Below, piece by piece: positions 23,072 through 36,000 of a DNA stretch of 64,000 bases. How positions within the stretch are numbered: the stretch's first letter is position 1; each line of letters begins with the position of its first letter. Where the stretch lies: contig NC_057793.1 in NCBI RefSeq assembly GCF_014905175.1, forward strand, positions 868,001 to 932,000. The letters are read 5' to 3'. Position numbers and translations under genes: made by a program. Source of the DNA: Aphidius gifuensis (taxonomy: Eukaryota; Arthropoda; Insecta; Hymenoptera; Braconidae). The notes under the pieces were generated by a model. That model was not told the DNA's origin. It saw nothing but the letters and a program-made list of their open reading frames with translations, and did not search any database.

Positions 23072-24115
23072 ATGTCAGATCTAGAAAATGATAATAAAAA
23101 AAATGCATCACCAGAGCCAACTCGAATATCATGTTGTCAAGATTTAACTTCATATTTTGGAAATAGTGATCACAGTATCAACAAGTTTCATCAAACCAAA
23201 GTGAGTATCTCCAATTAACAATAAAGAAAATTTAATAAAAAAAATAACAATAATAAAATTATACAGGTTCCAGTTATTTGTAAAAATGAACCATGTCAAT
23301 TGGGAGTTGATGAGGCAGGTCGTGGACCAGTACTGGGTCCAATGTTGTATGGTATAGCTTATGCACCACTGTCAAAAAAAGATTTACTTGTTGAGCTTGG
23401 TTGTGCTGATTCAAAAACCCTTACTGAAAAAGAACGTGATGAAATTTTTGATAAAATATGTGATAAACATGAAGATATTGGATGGATTGTTGAGGCAATA
23501 TCACCAAATGTCATTGCAAATAGTATGTACAGACGTAGCAAATGTTCTCTCAATGAGGTATCAAAAAATTCAGCAGTTGGCATGATTAAAATGGCACTTG
23601 AAGCTGGTGTTAATGTTCATGAAGTATATGTTGATACTGTTGGTAAACCAGAAAAATATCAAGATTATTTAAAACAAATATTTCCAGAAATAACAAAAAT
23701 TGTTGTTGCTAAAAAAGCTGATTCAACTTATCCAATTGTATCTGCTGCAAGTATATGTGCCAAGGTATCAAGAGATCATGCATTAAAAGCTTGGGAATTT
23801 CGTGAAGATGGTATTGAGGGTGAATATGGAAGTGGATATCCAAATGATCCAGCTACCAAAAAATGGCTAACTGATAATGTTGATAATGTTTTTGGTTTTC
23901 CTCAACTTGTTAGATTTAGCTGGTCAACTGCTGAAGTTATATTAAAAAAACATGCACTTGCTGTTGAATGGGAAGATGAAGAAGATGAAAATGTTCCAAA
24001 AAAACAAAAAAAAATGACTAATTTTTTTTCACCAACAAATAGTGCTGGTAAAATTGTCAAACAAAAACATGAATTTTTTAAAAATAGCTGTCTTGTTGCA
24101 ACAACAGATTTATAA
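23072..24115 (+). CDS. RNASEH2A: Ribonuclease H2 subunit A (catalytic)
   Basis: Type 2 RNase H that cuts the RNA of RNA:DNA hybrids and starts removal of ribonucleotides misincorporated in genomic DNA. Two exons, 23072-23200 and 23267-24115, 325 residues, phase 0 junction with GTGAGT donor and TACAG acceptor. Catalytic residues by family pattern: D58 and E59 in GVDEAGRG, D166 in YVDTVGKP, D195 in KKADSTYPIVSAASICAKVS. Spacing agrees with the known DEDD set. The N-terminal 43 residues are a non-conserved extension encoded by exon 1. After the core comes an acidic stretch (EWEDEEDENVP), then QKKMTNFF at 290-297, a consensus PCNA-interacting PIP-box. The chosen start is the first ATG, in frame with exon 2. 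An AATAAA lies at 24153-24158. B and C subunits are not in this window. Confidence 0.96.
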
Positions 24116-24590
24116 TTTTTTTAATAATATTATTTTTTGAATTAATTAAGTTAATAAAAGAAATTTTTTAATAATTATTTAGTTTATTTTTTTTTCCCAA
24201 TAAAATTATATTTATTTATTGTTTATTATGTGAGAGAAAAAGCGCAGTTTTATGCGCAGAATGACAAAAATTTGCTGACTGATCAGTTGATGAATTTTTA
24301 AAAAATAATTCACTCAACATATCTTGATATAAATATTATTAATAAATTATATTTTCTAAATAAATTTTAACAATGTAAGTACTGTATTTAATTGTCAATA
24401 ATTGAACAATAATATTGTAACATATAAAATTGTTAAATTTACCATAAACAATAGTGTTAAATTGATTGTTTTGCAACCGGCTATAAACTTAACCTCAAAT
24501 TTCAAAGCATCATATTTTCTAAATAATAATTTAAGCAAGAAAAAAAAGAAATCAATAAAACAGATAAATTTTGTATTGTTGAAATAGAAA

Positions 24591-25625
24591 ATGGAGCCAA
24601 TGACATTAGGTTCACCATCTGGAACACCAGCTCAAAGTCCAGGAACACCAGGATCAAGTTCAGCCTATTTACCTGGTTTTCTTTTGGGTGAAACAACAAC
24701 TGTAAGTAAAACAAATAAACAATAATTATAAATTAAAATTGGTGTATTAATATTGTCTATTAATTAATTAACACAGCCAGCAAGATTAAACATGTCAAAT
24801 CATCCAGAATCATCAAGATATTCATCGACAAATTTGACATCACCAGTATCAAGTTATGGAACACCAACAGATTATCGTTTAAATCGTCAAAAAGCAATGT
24901 TTGCAAATGCAGCAACACCTGGTAGTCCACGTATTGGTGGTGAAAGTCAAACTGGTGGTCCACCAACAAGAGGATTATTTGACAGTCTTGAACCAACTTC
25001 ACAAATGCAAGAATCATTTACAACAACAACAAATAACAACAATATATCATTGTCACGTAATCAAAGACGTGGTATGATTGATTCACCAATAAATGATTCA
25101 TTTTTTTTGGACAATTCAATAAATATTGGTAGTACAGAATCATCACAAGATTTATTAAGATGGATAACAGTATTTGGTTTTACTCCAAATGCAATTAACA
25201 CAGTATTATCACATATATCAAATCGTGTACGTATTGTTGATAAACATTTAGCACCACATCCACAAAGTAATTGGATACATTTAAAATGTGCTAGTGAACA
25301 AGAAGCACAAAGAGCATTAGCATGTAATGGCAATATTGTTTCTGGTTCAATTATGATTGGTGTTACACCATGTTTAGATGAAGGTGTTGTATTATCTCCT
25401 GAAAAAGAAAATCGTACAATCAATGGAAGTATGAGAATATTTTCATCACCAAATAAACATGATAATTCAAGTATTTTACATTCACCTAGAGCACATAATG
25501 CAAGACCACTTGCTGCTGGTTTTAATCAACATATGAGTCCACAAGCTATTATACAAAATGAAAATATACCACAAAAATCAACTGGAATTGTAACAAAAGC
25601 TATGGAGTATGTTTTTGGCTGGTAA
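24591..25625 (+). CDS. Nup35: Nucleoporin Nup35 (Nup53/MPPN family)
   Basis: Component of the inner ring (Nup93 subcomplex) of the nuclear pore, linking scaffold nucleoporins and the nuclear membrane. Two exons, 24591-24701 and 24777-25625, phase 0 junction, 319 residues, close to the usual family length. An N-terminal Ser/Pro/Gly-rich region with short phosphorylation-type motifs is followed by the Nup35-type RRM (about 166-240, beginning WITVFGFTPNAINTVL and including WIHLKCASEQEAQRAL). The C-terminus GIVTKAMEYVFGW is the membrane-binding amphipathic helix typical of the family. It lies head-to-tail 475 bases after RNase H2A, a gap that serves as terminator and promoter region. Confidence 0.97.
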
Positions 25626-26119
25626 ATTTAATTGACAATGTAAAAATTATTATTCATTAGTGACGTTTTTCATAAATAATGTTTAAATATTTTTTTTTTT
25701 TTTTTTTAAATTACAACACTTTTTCTATTTTTCAAATCAATTTAAATGTTTTTTTTTTTTTAAATATACTTAGATAATTATTAAATTGTAAAATTCAACA
25801 AAAAAATTGTGAGTTAATTATATCTTTATTTTCACAAAATTACAATTATTTATTTAATTTTTATACCCACTTAATCGTCATCTTATTAAATATACATATT
25901 ATTTTTTTTTTTAATAATTTTTAAATACGAAAAAAAAGAGAAAAAAAAAATATATCCAGTCTAGTTTCGATTGATAATTTAATTATTTTCGAGACATTAA
26001 AACTAGCCTTGATGGATAAATTAATAAATGATTGATATTTTTATTTATTTTCGTTTTTCGTTTTTTAATTAATAGATTTTATAATATTAATTATTTTTAC
26101 TGTAAATAATATTTATTGG
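25626..26119. other. Convergent 3' region of Nup35 and GID8
   Basis: The two genes end facing each other with 494 bases between stop codons. The segment is AT-rich with long T tracts and should hold both 3' untranslated regions. No other feature seen. Confidence 0.6.
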
Positions 26120-26965
26120 CTACTTTGGATTATCAATAGTAGCACTGCCAAGATCAGTCATTTTAGGATATTTAACTTTTTTTTTGTCCAGCTCATCTTG
26201 TGCCCATAGTATCATTTTTAATAAATTATTTAATCTTGGACTTGTTGATTCTCTGTGTTCCATTTTTAATATTGCTGTATTTAATTCACTTGCAATCTAT
26301 AAAATATATACAATTAAATTAATAAAAAAGAAAAACATGATGATTAATTAGTTGTTGATAGCTAGACATACTTTTTGTCGATGTGAAGGAAGAAGAAGAT
26401 CACTGAATGGTGATTTATCAGGTTCTTCAAATGCCAATAAAGCCAATGTTCTTTCAAGTTCACTCAATATATTATCATCAGATTCACCAGCTTCACTTAA
26501 TTGATCTTGTGCAAATTGTAATGCTTCTTCAATTCTTCCAGTTCTTATTAGCTCAATTAAATGTAATTGTTGAAGGTGAAAATATAAATATCTATCATTA
26601 TCAAGTAGTTCTGGATGTAATTGATTAACTAAATCAGTTGCCTCTTGAATTCTGCCATTTTGTACAGCGTCTCTTATACGAATTCTATCATCCATTGAAT
26701 TTAATTCGACAGTTGGTCCAACACCAGATTCTTGTTGAAATTTTTCAGCTGCTTCTTTAAAACCCTCTGTTATAAAACAAAAATCAACATAATTTAGCAA
26801 TAGCAAATAGTCCAAAAAATTAACCTCAATTAATGTTCAATTAATTTTACCTGTTACTAGATAATTCATGATGAGATTATTCATCGACACTCTTTGTACA
26901 TGAGATCCAATATCAGTGACCCACTTGTCTTTGGAACCACCTTCTTGTTTTTCCATAAAGCTCAT
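26120..26965 (-). CDS. Gid8: GID8 homolog (CTLH E3 ubiquitin ligase scaffold subunit)
   Basis: Subunit of the CTLH/GID E3 ubiquitin ligase; in Drosophila the gene is called houki. Exons in transcript order 26965-26851, 26766-26372, 26296-26120; phases 1 and 0 agree, total 687 nt, 228 residues, the same length as the human protein. LisH motif about residues 25-57 (NLIMNYLVTEGFKEAAEKF), CTLH about 62-120, then the CRA region with DKSPFSDLLLPSHRQK and ending with KMTDLGSATIDNPK. The start ATG lies in MSFMEKQEGGSKDKW, matching the family N-terminus. An AG acceptor close upstream suggests a 5' untranslated exon. Confidence 0.97.
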
Positions 26966-29900
26966 GATGTCTCTCTATCAACATAAATAATTTTACTCAT
27001 TATTTATTCATAAATTTATAAACAATAATAACAACTCACTTGTTAAAAAAAATTAATAAATACAAGAATTAAAAATTTATAAATCATTCAATGATTGGCA
27101 AAAATATAAATTGGTCCATTCGTTGAGAGTACACAGTAAATAAATAATAAAAAAAATGTCCAGCTGTTTATTATTCACAACAATATTTTAGTGTATTTAT
27201 TAACAATACAATTTTCATTAAAATAATATTAAAATTTTAATGGTTATTCATTCAAGGATAAAAAAATCAAAACACTCTGGCTTCTGTCACTTATTGTAAA
27301 GTGAGTTGATATAATTGAAGGATAATATTTATTATTTTATTATTTTTTGTTCGTCGTATATTTTTATCTGAAGAAAGAGAGAAAAAAACAAAAAAAAAAA
27401 AAATGTAAACGTACATAAACGCCATTTATATTGAACTAACTTGGCTGAGTCGGTAAAGTTGATTTCTCTAATTTACAAAATATATTTTCGCGCCATTAAA
27501 AAAAGTATAATAACAATGAGAAAAAAAAAAAAAAACAATTGCGTATGACATTGATGGTGTTGCTGCTTGTTTTTTACAATTAATTTATATTTATTTTTTT
27601 ATTGTTTTATTAGTAACAACAATGTAAGTATTTTTTTTTTGTATTAATTTGAAGTTACATTTTATGATAATTTGACATGATGATTTTTGTAGATTAATTA
27701 CACCTTGAGGATAAATTGTGATGATCATTACGTCAACATGTTCATTGTCTGTTGGATCTTTGGATTGTTTTGGATACAGTCATCAAGTTGACAAGTGTAT
27801 TTGACACAATTTGACATGAAATATAGCTCTTCTAATTTTGACAATCATCATGAAATATCCTGGTGAGTATTTAAATTAATATATTTATTTTTATGATTAA
27901 TTATGACTGCTGCAATTGCAATCAAGCTAAATGTCACCCCTAGAAAAAACATATAAAATAATAAAAATAATAATTCAAATGAGAAGACAGACATGGCCAA
28001 TGAGTCAGATGACAACATTTTAATGACACTGTGAATGTTTAACTCGTTCGATTCATTTTAATATAACATGAGTTCAAAAAAGGTCATCATCATCACTCGG
28101 AAAATAAAATTCATCAACAAATATATTTATTTTAATAAATTCACGTCTGCTTATGAATTTCATCTTCTCATTTATATTATTATTAATTTAATCAACAGTT
28201 TTTTAATTTTAATTATTTATTTATCATTTTAATTCCACGTAGCTGTTCTAAATACCAAATCTAAATCAATTAGTATTTATTAGATTAAAGTTAATTATTT
28301 TATCAAGTATTAATGATAAAAAAATTATATCTATTAATATTTTTCTAAATACCAAGAATATTATCAGTGAATTATTTAATGTCTCTGATAAAATATTTGT
28401 ATTTTCATTAATTGACCTCAGATCAATACAGAAAAATTAAAAGATAATTAAAAAATTATAAAAACAATAATGATATTATTTTAAAACAGATGAAATTTAA
28501 ATATCACATTGTGATATATAATGTTATAAATTATAAATTTTTATAGATAAATTATTGATGAGGTTAATCGGAAATTGGTTTTAAAAATAATTGGATGAGA
28601 ATGAGAATGGAACAGGTATACAAAGATGATAGGTTGCATCATAAAAAAAGCAATTGTGAATATTGTGATGGAGTTAAAATACACAATGAAGAGCCAAGGA
28701 AAATACTCGAGCTGGAGGTCTAGTCCTGATTTTTAACAGTTGATATTATACACCGGGTATACATACACACTTGGTTGACTCATTTCGCGTGTAAACTGGC
28801 GTGCGAGTCACCAGGCGTTTAACGGTCCATGTTTTAAAATAAAAAGAAAGTTTAAATATATATAAATTGTTAAAAAGAAAGAGAAGCAAATTTATGATAT
28901 ATCCGTTGAAAATAAGAAAGAGAAAAATTATAGTCCGCGCGGAGTCAAGTCACTGCTGCTGGCTGTTGTCCGGTCCACCACCACCATCACGATCATCATC
29001 ATCATCAACATCAACATCACCAGCAAACAGCCAAAGAATGAATAAAAAAAATTAAATAAATAAAAACGTCACGTTGGTAGTAACGCGCGCGAAATATCGT
29101 GGGATTTTTTTTATCAAAAATAAATAAAAATAAATAAATTAAATCGAAATTATAATATAAAACATGATTACGTTGATGATTTTGTAATTTAATAATCTTG
29201 ATGATTTTTTAATCTTAAAAAATTTCTTCGTATTGTTTTATTTTTAAATAATTTATTCATATCAACAGACAAAACATAAAATATGATATAGTCTTCAACC
29301 GACTGTCTGAATGACAATCAGGAAAAAAAAAGCAATTGCTGATTTATTTTTCGATAGACAAGTTGTGTATAGATACAAGTAGAATGAGTGTGTGATTCAT
29401 ATGTGATCTAAATTTTGTCTGGTGCTGTTGCGCTGAATCAAACAAACCAAGCAAGATGAGAGTATCAAAACCTTTGAAGGGGGGCATCTTTTCTCCTTCT
29501 TCTTCTTCTTTTTTATCTCGCGGTGGTGATGCTGATGATGATGATGATGATGCTGGTGGTGGTGGTGGTGATGATCATGGTGGGAGAAAATAAACCACCG
29601 GGGGCTTTTTCAAAACTTTTCTTGCCGGCACAACTAAAGTCAGACGCTACCGAACGCCGGTACGGTGTATACGGTCTCAAATTATCCTTCAAAATCAACA
29701 TCCTCATATAATAATTTAAATTTTTTAATCATTCATCCTTATATTAATTTAATTATTAAAATTTTCTTTTTTTAAATTTATTTATTTTAGTTTTTAATCA
29801 ATTTTCTTTTTTTTTTTGATTTAAGTTTTTTTTTATTTTTTAAATTTGTGTGGTAATGAAAATTGCTTTATGATAAAAAGAAAAAAAAAAAGGGAAATGC

Positions 29901-30029
29901 AAGTTGATAAGGGTGTTGTTACTAAAGTTAATTTATAAAAAAATAAATTATATATTTTTGAGTCCTTCGATTCTCCTTGAGAGACGAGGACGTTAAAATC
30001 ATTGAAATAAATAAAAAATAATTTAAAAA
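26966..30029. promoter_or_regulatory. Divergent upstream region of GID8 (minus) and trol (plus)
   Basis: GID8 and trol are transcribed away from each other across 3 kb. Several GC-richer islands break the AT background: 27420-27510, 28700-28830, 28920-29110 (with CAC/CAT-rich and CGCG-containing sequence) and 29400-29690. These are the best candidates for trol promoters and 5' untranslated exons. A trinucleotide microsatellite of GAT/GGT type lies at 29522-29580. The small reading frames here are by-products of these compositional islands. Confidence 0.5.
27693..27861 (+). ncRNA. Predicted exon of a plus-strand untranslated or non-coding transcript
   Basis: A good donor GTAAGTAT follows 27624, an acceptor TTTTTGTAG precedes 27693, and another good donor GTGAGT follows 27861 (ATGAAATATCCTG/GTGAGT). 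Together they define an upstream exon ending at 27624, a short intron and this exon. The exon contains only short frames: 27 codons from 27720, and a terminal MKYP that leaves phase 1. It could be the 5' leader of a trol transcript or a long non-coding RNA divergent from GID8. Confidence 0.35.
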
Positions 30030-33000
30030 ATGGTGATAATTAAAAGTGCCATTGCGGTTTTTCTGGTACTTCAAGTACTTGGACACTGGCACCAGGTTGA
30101 CGGCTATGAGGTGAGTCATTAATCATACACTCACACATTTAAAATTTTCATTTGATTTTAATTCCATCATATTTTAATGCTTGTTATCATGACAATTTTA
30201 ATTTGTATTTATGTAATGTTAAATCGTATGTTGAAGCAAAAAAAAAATTGATCTTGGCCGTGTAGTGAGTGAGTAAACTACTGATGAGCAAAAATAGAAA
30301 TACATGTTGTATAGGCATGTAGACATATAGTTGTAGAATATTGTGAGACAGTGGAGACAGGTCAGAGACTTGGGAATTTATAAAAATATCTACCTATATA
30401 AAAATAAAAAAATAAAAAAATTTATAAAAGGGGTCGTTCAACACAAACACAGCCTTTTTTTGTTCCAAGAAATTCTCAATTCTTGTACATTTATTTGTCG
30501 TATATTGAGTTGAAAAAAAAAATTATAAATTGAATTATTTAATAGTCATTGGGAAAGGTAATTTAAAAAATAATATACTTTATTTTACTACGTAGAAATG
30601 ACATATGGGTATAATTTTTTTTCCATTGCTTATCAATGTAAGTTGGATTGAGAGAGAGATAATAGACAACACATTTATCGCTCATTATCACATTACGTCT
30701 ATCGATTAATTTTTTTATTTATTTATATTTTTTTTCTATTTTATCAAGCTTTGAGCTTTTTAGTGCTTTTTCAAATTCCGTCAATGACTAAGTGTGATGA
30801 CAAGTGATATGGGTCCACAGTGATAACTCAACAAAAACATTTGATTTTTTTAAAGGCAAAATAGAGGATAGAAAATTATTTTTTAAATATATATATCAAG
30901 TTAATGCAGGAAAATGAGAATTTAATTTAATTAGTTGATTAAAATTTTGATTTAAAGAAGAAAAAAATTAAGGGATAGGAAATTTTTTTAAAGCTGCATT
31001 CAAAAAAAAAAAACCACGTGTAAATAAAATATGTAGTTCTTTGATCACGCAAGTTTATCTCCTTCTGTTATAATTTTTTTAAACACCCACACAATTATAT
31101 TTACTTGAGAAATTAGATTATAAATATGTCTTGTATATTTATTTATAGATTTATCAATTTTTTTTTTTTTTTGCTATTTCAATGATTACAATGTAATTTG
31201 ATAAGACGAATGAAATAACTTTAAACATAAAAATAATAAAACGTTATTATTGATAAATTTATTTATCGCTTATAATAATTATTAATAAATAAATAAAAAT
31301 ATTTATTAATAAATTATACATTTTTTAAATATTTTAATGTTCAAAATTATTTTTTTTATTAAATTATTTTGTTATTTAAAAATTTAATAACATGAATTAA
31401 ATTATTCTAAACGAAAAAATAATAAAATTTATTAATAACTATTGTTAATGTTTATTATAAATAATAAATAAATAGTAACTATTAATAAATCATTTTATTT
31501 TGATGTTTAAAATAATTTTATTTGTGTTTCATTTCATTGTAATCAAATGCAATATTAACAAAAAGAAAATAAACTATTGTAAATAAAAATAGACAATAAA
31601 AGAATTTAATTAGAATGATATTTTTATTATTCAATTAAGCTATTGAAATTTTGTAATTATATACTTTCATTATTATTTCTATTAAATTAATACAAATGAA
31701 AAATAAATAAATATCCGGTTATTAAATTAGCTTATTTCTCTTCATCTCAATGATTAATAATTACGTCATTAATGCAATTTGATAATTAATTTTTTAATTA
31801 TTATAAATTATTTTTCTTTTAATTTCAAATCATTGACAAATATTTTTCATTATTATTTTTCTGTCAATTGTTAAATAAATAATAATTAATTGCTTGAATT
31901 TTATATTTTTATTTATGAAATCATTGATTATTTTTTTAAATGAAAAAATTAATTCATCTAAAAGATTATTTTTTGTTTTATATACGGTCAATTTAGTGGT
32001 TGAAAATTTATTATTAATTTCATAATTTTCCAACTTTTATTTTCAGTATATTTTTTTAATTGAGAAAATCGATTGAATTATCTGGGTGACTTGAGCTGTG
32101 GGGATTAGTGGTTAGTGAGATGATGATTAAAGCTATAAAAAAGTCAAAAAAAAAATACAATAAAGCAACGACAAGTTAATGAATGAAAATATAATTAAAT
32201 ATTGAATAAATTTTATATAAATTTTAAATTTAAAAATACTGTATTTTTGTATGTATTTTATTTATTAAATTTTTTTTTTTTTTTTTCGATAATATTGATT
32301 TTTAATTTAGCAGTGACATAAAAATGTCAGTATATAATTAAAATTATTTCACCGGATATCGTAGTCTAAATTTTTAAGATCGTAATTAATTAAATAATGC
32401 TAAATATATATATTTTTTCCTAATTATTAATTATTTAATATTGACTTGAAATATTATTGATTTTATAAATTTTTAAATTTCCAAAAATTATATTATTATT
32501 CAATTTGCTTCATGAATAATATTTATAATTTATATTTTTTTTTTTTGTATAAAAACTTTGAGTCTTATTGCAAACTTGTCAGTTAGGTTTTGTTTTGTTT
32601 ATTAAACGAAAAAAATAATATTAATTTGAAGGGGATGAACTTAGATTTACGCTGAAACTTTTATTGAATTTATTAATTTTTTTTTTTAATGAAAAATTCT
32701 TATGACATATGATCTTGAAGCCAAAAAAAAATAAATATTATATAAACTATGCATTTAAATGTTTGGTTTCATATAAAATTATAAAACTTTTTGTTTAAAA
32801 AAATTTAATAATTATTATTGTAATTAATATTAGTATTATTCCAATTTAAAGTTTTTTGCAAATTTTTTTTTCTTTTTTTTTTTGACAAAAAAAATTAATA
32901 TAACTTTAAAAAAATCGATATTATTTTAGACTAATATTTGATTATTTGAAATTACTCGTAATTGAATTAATAATCACAGTCAAATGTAAAAAAAAAAAAA

Positions 33001-36000
33001 TATTACAAATGTCAAATTTAAAAATAGATATTCCCTGAAAAAATTAAATTTTCATAAAATCTCAATTTAAAAAACACCTGTTGATAGAAAAAAATTAAAA
33101 TTTCTATTTTTTTCTAATTATACATTCTTGATAATTAAAATATCAAATAATTAAAAAAAGTACGTGTTAAAATGGGAGATTTGGTGTTTCTTATAGCCGA
33201 GGATTTCAATAATTTTTTCGAGTAAGTTCAACGCTTGGGCAGGTAGAGTCTTAACACCCATCAAAACCATACATTTTTTTCCTCTAAAAAAATATAGAAT
33301 TTCAAAAAAAATATAAGCACAATCGCGTGTTATACTTAATTAAATATATATAACACATTTAAGGCATAAATAACCGACAGCTTTTAAACACAGTAAATTT
33401 TAAATTATCATAATTGCAATGGAAAAAAATATATATATTTTATTGAAATAAAGATTTGTTTCAAGGATTTGACTAAGAGAGAGTCACAATGTACATACAC
33501 TCTCACTTTTATATATAAATAAAAAAAAAAAATTTAAATCTCATGCGTGTGGTATTATCCAGGCATCGTTGATCCGCGTGGGCGACGAGTCAAACTGGTT
33601 TCGAAAAGGGCAGGCGTGTCCTGCTGTAAATAAGTTTAAAAAATAATATTAAAAAAAAAAATATATTGTACGAAAAATATAAGCAAACTTCAAGATGATA
33701 ATTCTTGGCTTTTTATTACATTTTTTTTTTCGAATGATATCGCCAAGTTTTAGGACAATGAAAATTTCGATTGAATCGATATGCTACTCGTTTGATTTCA
33801 GGGATCGAAATAAAAAATAAATATCAAATTCATGAGGTGTAAATAATTCAGGGGGGTTTTTTCAACACGTAAAATTTAGCTCTTTTTACATACATAAATA
33901 TTTTACACATGATTTTTTTTATATCTTGAATTTTTTTCACATAAAATATCATGATTTTTATTTTACAATATTTCTAACGCAATTTCTATGATTTTTAAAA
34001 AATAATTTCCTTATTTATTTTTTAAATATTTATAGTATTTCTTTATGTCAATTTAAAATAATAATAAAATAAAACATAAATTATATATTTTATTTTAGAA
34101 AAAAAATAGTATTAAAAATTATTTAGATAATAAATTGTAATGCAAATAAGAAAATAAACCACTAGATGAGAAATTTTTAAAAATTCATTTTATTGTTTCC
34201 ATTACTGCAAATAATAATAAAAAAAATATATATTATACATAGAGTCATAAAACTGCAAGCATCTGGCATACAGACTTTTTTAAAAAACGAATATAAATAC
34301 GAATCTAAACAATAAATTTATTATATTTCATATTTTATATCAAAAATTTGATATACTTTTGAAAGAGTAGATTATTTTTCTGTCTAAAATTAAATAAAAA
34401 CGTTAATATTATTTAAAAAATATTTAAATAAATAACAAATAGATAAACTAGATGAAAAAATGTCAAGAAAAAAGTTCAAATAAATTTTATTCTTATCGAA
34501 ATTCCCATAAATCTATGATTTTTTATATCGAAAGACCTTTGTCGTTCATTGAAGCTTGCAAATCGCACTTCCTTATTTTTTTATAAAAAAAAATTTGTTC
34601 TATATTATTTTTCAATAACAATAATAATAGTTGAATAAAATAAAAAATTAAATATATTTGTTTAATTGTTTATTACCGGAGTAATTTTTTTTTGAAAATT
34701 TTATTTTTACAAATAATAAATTGTCAAAAATTTTAAATATAATTATTACGTTATTTATGTATATTTCTTTAGACTGCGTTTTATTTTGAAAAAAAAAAAA
34801 TTTATAATTCCCAAGCGTCTGTGGATCAAAAAGAGGGGAACTGCAAATAGCCCGTGACATCATTGTGCGTTCATATTCGTAAATGTTATAAGTTCTTATG
34901 CTTCGGGGACTTTTTTTTTTTACTATTTATAAAACCATGTAATTTATATACATGATCGTTGATGTCTCGCAGTTGCCGGAATTCAAATTATACTCAAAAA
35001 ATAATATCAAATAAACATTAACAAAATTGTTAATATTGCCATTGTTTATATTTAATTTTTTTTTCAAAATTAATATACATTTATTACCCAACTTTAAACA
35101 CTAATAAAATTGTTAAATATCAAAGAGAAAAATAGCAAACTAAATTTTTTATGTATAAAAATTCAAAACAATAATTTAACAAGTAGAAATTATTTTTAAA
35201 ATATTTTTTTTTATATTACATAAAAGTGTATTAAATTATTGATTTTTATGATTATAATTATATTTTTTTATTAAAATTTAATTATACAATAATTATCAAT
35301 TAATAACACATTACATATTATTATATATACAAATTATTTTGAATATATAATAATTATTTCAATTAATATACAATTAGAATTAATTTAAACATATATTTAT
35401 TAATTAATATAAAATAATAAATTAAATTAAAATAATTAATTAAAATAATAATAATATTATAGATTATATTTCAATATTAAATATTCTAAAGTATTAATTT
35501 ATTATTCATAAAATATTTATTATTATCTATATATATATGAAATAGTAACGATAATATATTTTTATCATGTTATCAATATATTTCATTGAACTTCGTTCAA
35601 CAAGAAATATTTACTACGAAATTACAGATATTTTTTTTTTTCGGCATACCGTTGAAAAATTTTTGGCAATCATATCAACAAAAGTAAAGTAAAGACAATT
35701 ATTCTTATCACATTACCAAGTAAATAAAGTGAGAGAAAAAATAAATAAATAATTAATTCACATGCATGAACAGATTGGCACACCTGTTGTTGTGTAATGC
35801 GATAACACACATAAATGGGTTCAACGATCCCATCACTTGTTTCCTCTATAGTTGAAACGAAAAAAAAAAAAAAAAAACGTACATAGAGCTTAATAAAACA
35901 ATTAAAAAAAGGGGGTACATTTAAATGGTATTTCTAAAATTAATTTAATAATTTTATTTGTTATTATTATTGGGATTTAAATGGTCGTATGAAAATTAAA

